From contig OX359195.1 of NCBI GenBank assembly GCA_947172415.1, positions 4,501,501 through 4,565,500 of the forward strand: a stretch of 64,000 nt of DNA, written 5' to 3'. Source of the stretch: Chondrosia reniformis. Lineage: Eukaryota > Porifera > Demospongiae > Chondrillida > Chondrillidae. Below, one piece after another: positions 49,401-61,400 of this stretch (positions are counted from its first letter, which is position 1; each line of letters opens with the position of its first letter). The notes beneath the pieces are model-generated. The model had not been told where the DNA came from, did no database searches, and saw only the letters and a program-made list of their open reading frames with translations. Made by a program: the position numbers and the translations under genes.

Positions 49401-52400
49401 ACAAGTAATCCTTATCCCAATGAATATGCCAAATTCCCACCTACGTATCACTTAAGCTAGTATAGTACTGAATTCACATAATGGGACCTTAGCCATTAAT
49501 ATCACATCTAATTTTCTAGGTAATTAGAATGTTATATGCTGGGACCTAGTGTAACATAAACATGTGTTAATAATAAGTGCCAGATTGGCAGTTGTGAAAG
49601 TTACTACATGGCATCAGAATTATATGAGTGCATACCCTTTCACTCCTATTGGAAAAGTGTTTGGAGCATCTGACTGTAAAATCTGTTCCTTTGGGAGTGC
49701 AGGTGTTCCTACTACAGCACTTAACTGGTTATACTCATACACTTGATGTTTCCTGGAAATGAAACACACAACAGACTGTGAACAGGCAAAGTAACACGTA
49801 CATATAGGTATTAGCAGGCAATGTACTATAAGTGGGTATTTTTTCCTCAGACAAGTAGTTTATAATATTTGTAATATGTTAGTTATTAGTGGTTCACACT
49901 ATTTAATCCTGTTAGTGGTTATATGTGTCCTATCAGAAACACCCACTTTGGGCAGCCATGTGCAGGGTGTGCCATTAATTATCGGATGCAACATCCTGAC
50001 CTTAACAATTTGTTTCTGTTGGATACTTGGTAAACATATTGCAGAGATATTTAAGATTATATACAGTGTTGGACCTGTATAGGCTGTTCTGCTCAGAATT
50101 TATTGCAACAAATACCAAGTCTCATAAATTCCGTCGGAAATCATCTAATTCAGTTGCGACCCGTACACTGCAATACAACCTGCTGGAGCAAACCATCAAA
50201 GTAAATGGCTTGGCCTATCAGCCAGGGCAATCTATGCTTCTGTTCTACAAGCGTGGTAAGCAAACCACTCCGAGGTGTTGAGGACAATGATCGAGTGCAG
50301 TGACTAGAGACAGAGGTGGAATCATTGAAAGAAGTATTAAAGCGTATTACTAGTACAGAGGAGACGTTAAAGCAGCTTGAGGAAGCGCTGACCCTGAAAG
50401 ACAACAAAATTGCTCTTCTCAGGAAAGAATCGGAAGACTACAACTAAGGTGAGGAAAAGTAAGGAGATTAGGATGACCAAGTACAACTAGAAGCAAGGAC
50501 AGAGGTTGTGAGTAAGAAGAGACAAAAGAGGAAAGGAAAGAAAGTAGTAAGATCGAGAACCAATGAAACAATGGCAAAACGAATGAAGAGGGAAAAATAA
50601 AGGAAGAAGGAAAGGAGGCAAGCTAAAACACAAAGGAAAAAGGAAAGGAGGCAAGCTGAAAAACTAAAGATGCCAAGCTAAAGCCAAAGACACAGGTGAG
50701 GAAGCTTTGGGGTACTAAGAAATCTGTACATGTTGATGAAGTAAAAAGGTAAAAAGACGTTTAAGTAGTTGTTGTAGGACTGCAGATAAAGTCTTGGTTG
50801 TTAGAAACTTTAAAAGGAGGGACAACAAAGATATATGGTGGTTTGAGATTAAGGGAGAGGTAAGATTCTTATCAGAAATTGAGAAGAAATAGAGTGATAA
50901 AATTTGGAAAATTGAGAAAGTGTATTGTACGTAGTCAAATTCAAAGTTGCCATTTTTCAGAGGAAAGTATGCAGGAGAAAATCTGTGTATGGATAGCAGT
51001 GAAAGGGGAAATGAGTATCGTAGGTGTGTGTGTTGGAATGTGCAGGGGTGGTTTGATTTTGATAGAGGCCAGAAGGAGAGGGATGTGAGACAGAATGATG
51101 TCTGTAGTCATGTTATATTGGAATTACAACCAGATGTACTTGTTTTGACTGAAACATGGTTGAAGGGGAATGAAAGGTTAGGGTACGGAAATATACTTGG
51201 ATAGGTAGTAATTGTAAAGTTATACATAGGAGAGCACTGAGAGGGTTAGGTGGTGTTGGATTCCTAATTAAAATGTAGTCTTGAGCAGATACACAGTGCA
51301 ATGTCTACATGATAATCAATAGGATATTCTTTGGGTCAGATTGGTACCTAAGAAAGATGTAGATGAGAGTCTTGTACTGTGCATATGCTATATCCCACCA
51401 GTCTTGAGTACTAGGGGTAATAGCCCAGAATCTATGTTCAATAACCTACCAGACTCACTGTATAAATATCAAACCTAGGATATGCGTTATATGTGGAGAC
51501 TTTAATGCTAGATGTGGAGATAAAATTGATATGCATCAATACTACAGTTCAGTACTGTCAAGCCGTAAAGCCTTAGATAGTGTACATAATAGTACTGGTG
51601 ATATGTTATGTAGTTTTGTGAGAGATAATGGATAATGTATGTTAAATGGTAGGATACAAGATGGCGATTTTACATGCATATCTGCCAGAGGTTGATCTGT
51701 AGTTGATTAATGTCTGGTAAAATGTGAGGACTTCAATAGCGTAAAGGAATTTATAATTGTACCAATTTCATGATTTATAGAGGACTATAATATTGTAGCT
51801 GAACATATAGGTACCTGATCATTCACTTTTACATTGGTCAATCACAGCCTCCATACCAGGTGATATAAAGAAAAATAAAGAACCTGGTGAAGAAAGTAGG
51901 CTAGTAAAGCTGAGCATTCCATTATCTATCTGACAATCTAAATAAAAACATTCAAAAATAACTTAACTTCATTTTTGAATGTTTAATTTAACTTGTATTA
52001 CCCCTTTTTTTATTAACATTTGTTTTGAAAGTTTTCTGGGCGAAAACTTGAAATAAGGTAGCAGAATAGACAATATAATTGTGAGCTCTAAACTAAAAAA
52101 TGCCGTCCGAAAAGATGCCAAATTTGTCAAGTACAATAAGTTTTCTACAGTTCTTTAACATTCAGTTTAGGATACTAAAGGGTCCATAATCATTAAGATT
52201 ACGACTGTATATAGGCCCTGCAAAGTGACTAAGTAATTAGACCGTGGGGGGCGGCAATACCACAAATATTTCTAACTCGAGCTACTTATTTATATACAGA
52301 GAATTTGAAACTTAATTAAAAAATGGTGTTTGAAGAGGACCTAAATTTGGCACCTTTAAAAGTAACACGCTTCGGATAGAGTGCGGTGAAATCTAGGGTA

Positions 52401-55400
52401 GCCTATTCCCTAGTTTGGAAACATTCATGACGATTTAGTACTTGTATGTACCTGCGTAAGTTGGCATGTTAGCGCTAGCTCATTTAAAAAAATAAGAAAA
52501 ATGAGGAATTTCAGAATTTGGCCTATTTCGGTTTAACCACTTTGTGACGGTTGTAGAGCATCGAAACATGTTTTGGTGTTTAGAAAAGCATACAAAAACG
52601 ACTGCAAACACTTGAATGCAACCGATAATCCTATCATTGTTGATTTACGAGGTTTTAAATTAAAAATACATTGGATAGGGAAGCCATGTTTTTTTCGGCC
52701 ATCCCTACACAGAGAGTACCGCCGTACTCTCTGATAAGGAATATGTCCTGAAGGTGATTGCCCAGATTTTTGAAAGATTGCAAGAGGCAGACCAAAACAC
52801 ATTAGATGGTACGTATGATAAGCTATGTAGAATTCTGAAAGAAGAAGCGGTGAAGACGGAATCAACTAAATATAAAAAGGAGTAAAAATTTTAAGAATAG
52901 CCATCCTTTGTGGAATAGAAAATTGTGGTTACTTAAGTAAGACTACAGAAGATTTCAGAGAAAGTACAGAAAGAAGAAAATATACGTTAACCTTCAATGA
53001 ATGTAGGAAAAGATCCATGGCTATCAAGCAAGAGAAGAAGTTGTACCAGGACAAGATAGAAGCTGACCTAGAGAACAAGATGAAGACAGACCCTAGGAAA
53101 ATGTGGAAAGACCTAAAAAATCAAAAAAAAAAGAAATAAAAGCAATTTACCGAATGAGATCAGGGACGAAGAGGGGACTGTAATTGAAGGATGTGATAAG
53201 GTCCAAGAGGTTAGGAAGGGGTACTTCCAGAATCTTCTGAACTCCGCAGGTGGAAAACACGAGGAATGTGAGGCAGCAGATGACGAGCACAATGAAAATG
53301 GAGTCTCTGCCATCTCAAGTGGGGATCAAGACTTTCTGAACGGGGAGCTGATCACTGATGAAATAAGGCAGCTACAAAATGACTGAAGTCGGGGAAGGAC
53401 CAGGTGGTAGTGATGGTTTAACAATTGAAATGTTGAACCATCCAAAATGTTGCCATGTCTTCGAGGCCTTGTTCAATAAATGTTTCCAGTTGCATATGTT
53501 GCCTAACCAATGGAGGCTGGGGACAATATTGTGCCTATCTCAAAGGCTGGAATGACTGACCAGTTAAATCCTAGCTAGGGTATTACTATTAAACAATAGG
53601 CTAATACAAATTGCAGAGACAGAAGGATTAATTGGCGATGAGCAAAATGGATTTAGACAGAGTAGATGCTGTGTTGACCATATTCTTGTTATTAACCTGT
53701 TAGGAGAAAGGAGAATAAAAAAGAAATTAGCCACTTTTGCGTGTTTTATTGACCAAAAGAAAGCATACGACTCCATCAATAGAAGTTTACTGTAGAACGA
53801 ACTATCAAGTATAGGCATTACCAGGTCATTTCTTGATTCACTGAAAAGACTATAACAAGATGTTGGATGTGCAGTTAGGGTGAATGATGGCACAAGTGAT
53901 TCTTTTGATGTAGGGAAAAGGACTCAGACAGGGTTGTGTACTCTCTACGACATTGTGTAGACTCTTTATTGATGATTTCGGTATTTGGTTAAGAACTAAA
54001 CCAATCAAAAAAGTGTTAAACCAATGTGAAAAAACTGTAAAAATAATAATCAGAGAGTACGGTTATACTCTCCATGTAGGAATGGTACTGGTTGTTTTGT
54101 TTTCCCTATACATTGGTATAGGAGTGAAAATCCTAAATAGGCTGAAAATTGCCAAAAAAGCTATGTATAGTTAAAAATAGACCAGCCATGCTAAAAACTG
54201 GCCTTTAAGGCAAGCGACCGTGTTCCGCTAGCAAATGAACGAACTTTGAAATATCCCATTTTCGTTTTCTTTTTCTTCTTCATCTTCTTGGCCCGCTGTA
54301 ACTAAATAAGGAAATAAGCTTTCGGGCTACTTCTTAAGCGAAAATACTCCAAATTTTCCGTGCTGTATTCCTTGGTAGAAGCGAGAGCGATAACGTTATT
54401 ATTGAGCATGACGGTTTTCGTGGCCCAAGAGTCAAGGCTTCAATAAATTCGCCATTTTAATGACGTCATATTCAGTCGAAGATTGCGAAACCAAAATGGT
54501 ATATTATTATATATAATTCCTAGCTTATGCTCCACAAAAAGTACAGAAACTAGAGAACAATAAAAATTTTCTACAAAAATAGTAAAAATTATTTATGCAT
54601 GAATCCTACAAGCAAGGGTGTTGTATGATTCATGCATGAATAATTCTTCACTGTGTAACATCCCTTTCTTGTTTCTGTGCTTTTTGTGCCATCCCTACAT
54701 CCTCTACTATTTTTGTAGAAAAATTTTATTGTTTCTTATATTTATGTACCATATATAAAATGTCATGGAGCTAGTTTGTATAAAGCATCCTGTGTTGAGA
54801 TCTTACATAGTACTAAGTCAGAAAGTGTATTCCTATCATACCGTACTCCCTAAGTAGGGATGGCCTGAAAAAACATGGTGGCCGTATACAATGTATTACA
54901 GATTAACACGACATCTATCTTTTAAACTTTTACTGTTTCTTTTGTACAGTGTCAATTGAGGAAAAATTGAGGGAAAATTGCTTTGAAGGGTGCATAAAGG
55001 CTTGAAGTTGGTAAAACAGCTGGAGGTCTACTTCTGGTTTTTCGCATTTTCTTCCATGCTAGTGCATAAATGATCACATGATCCCTTTCTTGTTTTTGTA
55101 ATTTTTACCAGATCATTGTACACTACCTGGCCAGCCTATGTACGTAAATGTCCACAAACCTGTAATCACTCTATAACTGCTTGCATGACTATGGAATGAT
55201 AGCCTTTCCTACTGAAGTGGTCTGCAGGATTCTCCTGAGGTGCAATAATAGGGATATGTGTCCATATATTGCTCCAACACACGGTGGAAATCTCATTTTT
55301 CAAGAAACCTACCCCTAATGGTTTGCAATGCATCTCCTCTAGGGACTTTTATGTAAACAGACATGAGTTTAGATACTCTCACTTGACAATTTGTTAAACT

Positions 55401-58400
55401 AACAGTAGATAAGCCAACACCAAACAGAAGACCTATGGTTGTATAATGAACATTTGTCCCAAGCCTCCATAAAGTAATAGCTATACGCTCTTTAACTGAC
55501 AATACCCTTCCATTGTGATGATCTAACTTTCCCTTTAGTAGTACATTGGCAAAGACACCTTGATGAAAATTGATTAGGTGGTTGTCAAACAAGTAGACAG
55601 CATGCAACCAGGCATATTGTCAATTACTGTACGTACGTACATAAAGATAATGATAATTGATAAGGCTACTTCAAAAAAGTCTTTAAGCGCTACTTTTTGG
55701 AGTGTATGGTGCACATACACAAATGCAATGCAGATTCCATAAAAACAATCACATAATATCCTCACCCTTGAGCCATATCTTCTTTGGTAAAACTGGCATC
55801 TTCCTCACCCATTTCATGTAGGTACATGCAGTCTGCCTTTGGACACTGAGCACCACGCAAAAAATGAGTACAATACTTAGTAGTACCAAATGATGCCCTA
55901 AAAATAGAGAGAAATAGAAGTATCTGATTCAGATTTATGGCTTATAAGAAGTATTCTCCTATTAAAATCTATTCAGTTTTGGAAGAAATGGCATTAAGAG
56001 AGTAATGTATTTTCAAGGTGAAATATAAATTGATTAGCAAATACATGCATCTGTCAAATAATAAAAGACTTAGTCTAAATTCCCAATAAAGTATCCCAAA
56101 ATATAGGCTTCATTGTTAAATCGCACCAACAGTAAAATTGTAAATTAATAACCCCCTTTATTCTATACAAACATATTTATTAACAGATATGTCAACAAAG
56201 TGTGTACTAGTTTATGTATTAAATACTTAACCCAATGGGTTACGTATTTAATACATAAACTCAAAAAGCTGCACATGTACGTACATACATACGTAAATCA
56301 TCTTCAGAGCTCTAATCAGGGTGCCTTTTACCATTTTAATCTTTTAGCAGGCAAATATTCTCTTGACACAAAAGCAGTTGCAAAATTTACAGAAATTAAT
56401 AGTAAGCAAAACATGTTCACTAAACGTTTCTCCTTGTGAGAATACAAAAGGTATTTCTACTACGTTATATTATAGAGACTAATATTTCTTTCTGGGTGAC
56501 CTTAATTAATCCTATTATCATAAAATATTGTAAAATCAACATACAGGACTGTACAAGGACACCTTGTTAATGCAAACCCTGTGAAGCAAACCAATTGCAA
56601 ATGAAGTACGTAAGTGAAGACAATTAGTAGCACTTTCTAGTGACAGATCTAACTAAAATTTGGCTAATTTGAAAATCTGGTCACGTATGAGGCTAAAGCA
56701 AACACATATAGACTTACATATGTAAAATAATGAATAATCACTGAAACTCATTATGCTGGATCAATTAAGTGACAGAAGTCTTGTCTTTGTTGGGGACCAA
56801 AGTACTATTAAAAAGGCAGCCCCAGTCATCCAAAGTGGAATAACCATCAAAAGACCAAACACAGCTGCTTTGTTCTCCCTTCTAGGGTCCATCAGTGTGG
56901 TACACATTGGTGGTGAGTTTGGATGACTTGGATAAAATCCACAATTTTAACAGGATTTTGTTCCTACTGTCAAGATAAGACTTCTGTGACTTGGCTGGCT
57001 CAGATAAATAAGTTCTGGCAATTAGCCATTTATCATAATACCCTTTGCAAAGGCAAAGTGCAATAAGTCCCTTTTAGCATATATAGGTGGGCACATACTT
57101 ATTCATGCACTCAACATCATTTTGACCCACTTCAGGTATCTTCCATCTATGAATGCATTGTTAGCAGCAACAATGGCTCTCATAGAGTCTTCTTGTCTCT
57201 GGTAGGTAATGTACGCTCCAACACTTGGGCCCTACAAGTGACAATAGCAAAAAATCCGTAATACTCAGTAATCTGTAATCTGGCACTGTTTTTTCTCCAA
57301 ATTACATAACATTCTCTGTATAATCATTATTTCTCAAGTGCAAAGGAAAAATGGCTACTTCGTTGAAGAGAGGACACAAAGAACTTATGTATACGGTACA
57401 AGTTACAATATACGTACTCAGGTAATCTAATATAAATAAATAAATAATATAATTAAATAATTAATATGGCTCCAAGAAAGGACCTACAAACAAAATGGAC
57501 CAGTAAAAATATAAACAAAAAACATAAGAAGAGAAGACAGAGCTTAAATTACCGAAGTTTTAATACGGTCGACTAAACGAATTTCTTTTGCATCAATATA
57601 GGGACACCTCTGCCTCAAACTTAATGTGAATGTATACAAATATGCTTTATCTAACCTTCGTTACAACTCGCTTATTCGGTAGCTCCTTCTCATAGGAGAG
57701 CGTTGACTTGTCATAGCCGTTCACAAAAGGGATGATCTTCTTTAGCTACGAGACGGTGACATTTTCGCAACGTCACATGATTCTCTAAGTGTGTATGGAG
57801 CGACATACGGGAGTGGTTGGTGACGCACTAGAGAAACATCACAATACATCACCAGATTGCACAATCGTAAGCTTGCATTCTTCATTATATCTTGATTATT
57901 TTGCAATTTTAATTAAGCAATATTTTGCCAGATGTTTGTCATACACATGTACCATCATATGTGTCGGTTTCACAGTGATCTGACCACTTGATAATTTTTA
58001 TCAATATAACACTTGGTTTCAATATAAATTTTCTACAGCTCTTCTATGGTCCTATGGCTTTTAAATGCAGACTTTGTCCTCCGTTTTCTAACAAACGGAG
58101 GTCTAAATAGAAAATTCCTTAATTTAAAATGAGTTTTTATACCCTAAACTTTACGACACTATGCCCATTCTGTTGCTAGGTCCTTTCTTGGAGCCATATG
58201 AATTATTTATATTATATTACATTAAATTATTTATTCATTTATATTAGATTACCTTAGTATATTGTAACTTGTAAAGTATATACAGTGGAACCTCTCTATA
58301 ATGGACACTTTGGGAACTGAAAGAAAGGATGTTATACAGAGGTTTCCACTATTCAGAGGTTTTCACTGAAGTCGATGAATATGTAAATATGAATATATAC

Positions 58401-61400
58401 GATTAACACTAAACCAAAATAACAGTTTATAAAGGCATTATTATAATGATAAACCAAAACTATTATAACAGTTACTACAATAATAGTATATAATGTTATG
58501 CTAAAGAAAACAAGATGCCATAGAAGGTTAGAGGCTGCCAAAAAGAGTCCAAACTTGTTTGATTTTTACTACTGTTAATACACAAAGTGATAACTACATC
58601 CAATAGCCTGCTAGTCTTGTTCGCGTCCCCGTAATGCCAAATTGAAAAAAGAGGCATGACGGCGTCTAGTCTTGTGAACGTGAACCAGACCCCTGGCAGT
58701 TCTTCGAACCTTTCAGGGGTGTGGTTCACAAGGCTAGACGGCCATGGCACTAAATGAGTCTAGATCGTCACAGGAAGGGTGTTAACTAGTCGGTGCACTG
58801 GCACAGAGTTAGCGCAGTATCATGTGATCAATTTTTATATTATTCATTTTAATAGGATTTTACATCTTGTTCCGTTTCATAGAGGCTTTATTGGGGCTAT
58901 ATCATTTCTTTAGCGTTCACTAATAGGATATAGAGGTTTCGTTATTCGTAGGTTACGTAAGTATGGAATCCTATGACAACTATTCGGGCCACAGAAAAAT
59001 GTCTGTAGTAGAGAGATTTCTGCTATTCCGGGAGTCCGTTAAAGGAGGTTCCACTGTATATATAATACGAGTTCATACGCAACTATTATAACACTTATTT
59101 TATACGTCAATATATGTATAATACGAGTTCATACAAATGTGGAAGGTGGAGGGGTCTCGAGAGAGGAGAGAGAACATGTGATTTGGGGAAGGTTGAAGAT
59201 GTGCAACATTGGCTGCTGGAGTGGGAGAGATGGAAGGATGAACGAGTAGACCTTTTTCAGTCATTGTCACGGGTAGCACTGGGGTTTGATTTGATGACTG
59301 ATTATGATAAACTATTTGCCATTCTGGATCAAGGATGCAAGCATCATTCAATCCTTAAGATTATTTTGAATGTGGACTGCTCGATTTAGTTGACCCTATT
59401 TGAATGATGACTTAATGCTTTGTTGTTGAACTGATTTATTTTTCATGATGTATATTGGTGTGTGCCTCATAGGACAGTTTGTCCTAGTGCTATGCATGTG
59501 GCACATTAAAATAATAACAACATAAACATAACATACGCAACTATTGTAACACTTAATTTATACGTCAATACATCGTTTTTGCAAATGGCAGCGTTCAGGA
59601 AGCTTTAGTTAACGAAGCTTTTCTGTTGCTATTTATAATGTTCGGGACACTTAAGCATCCTTAATCGTTAGGATTAAGAATATATATATTTAAGCCCAAC
59701 GATGCGGCCAAGTAGTTCGAGTTAATTTGGGGGGGCGGCAGCTCCACGAGTTTTTAAACTTGAAATACTTGTTTAATTAAGTTTCAAATTCTCTGTATAT
59801 AAACTGTTTAAGGATCCAAAATTTCAAATCCAACAAGGCATCCCCAAAGAGATAAATGGTCAATTGGTGGTTGCCAGGTGGAACCCCAAGAGAGCTAAGT
59901 CCTTATTGTCTGAGGAGAGTAGGACACAATGGGAGTTTAAGTTGCAAGCATTGGAAGTACAGGGCAACGCTCTTTAATCAATAGATTTAGAAAAGGAAAA
60001 CAAGGTGTGGAAAAGAATTGCAGATGGTTTACCATCCGGACAGCTCTCCTTCATACTCCGAGCCTGCTCAGATACACTCCCTACCCAAGTTAATTCCCAA
60101 AGATGGAAGTTCCAGCTCCTAGCCAAATGTAAGCTCTGTGACTCTGGAAATGCCACTGTCCGTCACATTATAAATGGGTGTCCCGAAGCCCTATCTGGAG
60201 GGAGATACTCATGGCGACATGATTGTGTCTTGACGTATCTAGCAAACACCTTCAAAATAGCTATGTCTGACATTGTCTTTGCAGATTTGGACAACCTGAG
60301 AGCCTCAGAATCACCTCCAACCACCATACCTTACGATGTAGTAGTACAACAGCTAGACCAGACATTGTAGTATTGAGCAGAGATGGTAAACTTAGAATTG
60401 CTGAACTTACTATCTGCCCAAACTCTCCAGAGAATGCAAAACTAAGGAAGACTTCCAAGGAAAATTACATTCAGCTCCAGGGAGACATCGAGAGGAAAGG
60501 GATTAAAGAATCGGCCGCGTAAGTCCAAAATGTTAGGCGTTGACAGTGACATATAATTAGTTATTCGTCATTCGGATTTGCGAGGGTTTGGATTAACGTG
60601 ATTCGGATTGGCGAGGGTGCACTGTAGTCACATTATGACACAAAGGGATAGTTGTAACTCAGCCACAGAGTTGTCCGGGCAGGTCAATGTACTACATGCC
60701 ATCAACTGGATTGTTCCAGAGCTGGAGGTCTGTTTCAGCAGTACCTCCAGTACCTCCAGAAGATTATGCCAATTGCAAGAATGGCATTGAGATGGATCTA
60801 CTGGAGGAATTCAGATTGGCTAACAATCTTTCTGGAAGCACTGTACCAGATGAAGAGTTGACTGAAGAAAAGGAAGACTTCTTCCGGGATCAATCCCAAA
60901 GACCATGGAGATTCTTGACTACCTTGGGAAGGTCAGCACATACTTTTACTGCCACGACTCCAATTGCTTCCAACTTGCCATAAGCTTGTCCAAGAGGGGG
61001 AAAGAAAAATCATTAAGGAGAAAGATTCCACAAGGGTGCAAAGCATTCTAGACAGCTATTTCAAACTTTAATACATAATTTTGTTACATAATTTAAAGTG
61101 TATTATGCTCAATCAAGATTGTATATGTAGAACAGAGTGTGTATGGTGTACTCTACAACCTCTATAACTCAACTTATTTTTTGGGGCGCTAAAGGGGCCC
61201 CTATATTGTTTTCAGAAATTATGTCAACATACAGCTTCCTGTTTGTAACCTTGAATATATACATATTTTGCAACTAGCTGCTATATACCTACATTTGCCC
61301 AATCATAACTATAGCTAGCTACCTTTATTACATTGCACTATGTGGAAATGTCTGGCTACACATCTAATGAACAATAGGTTAGTACCAATGGTCCTCACAA

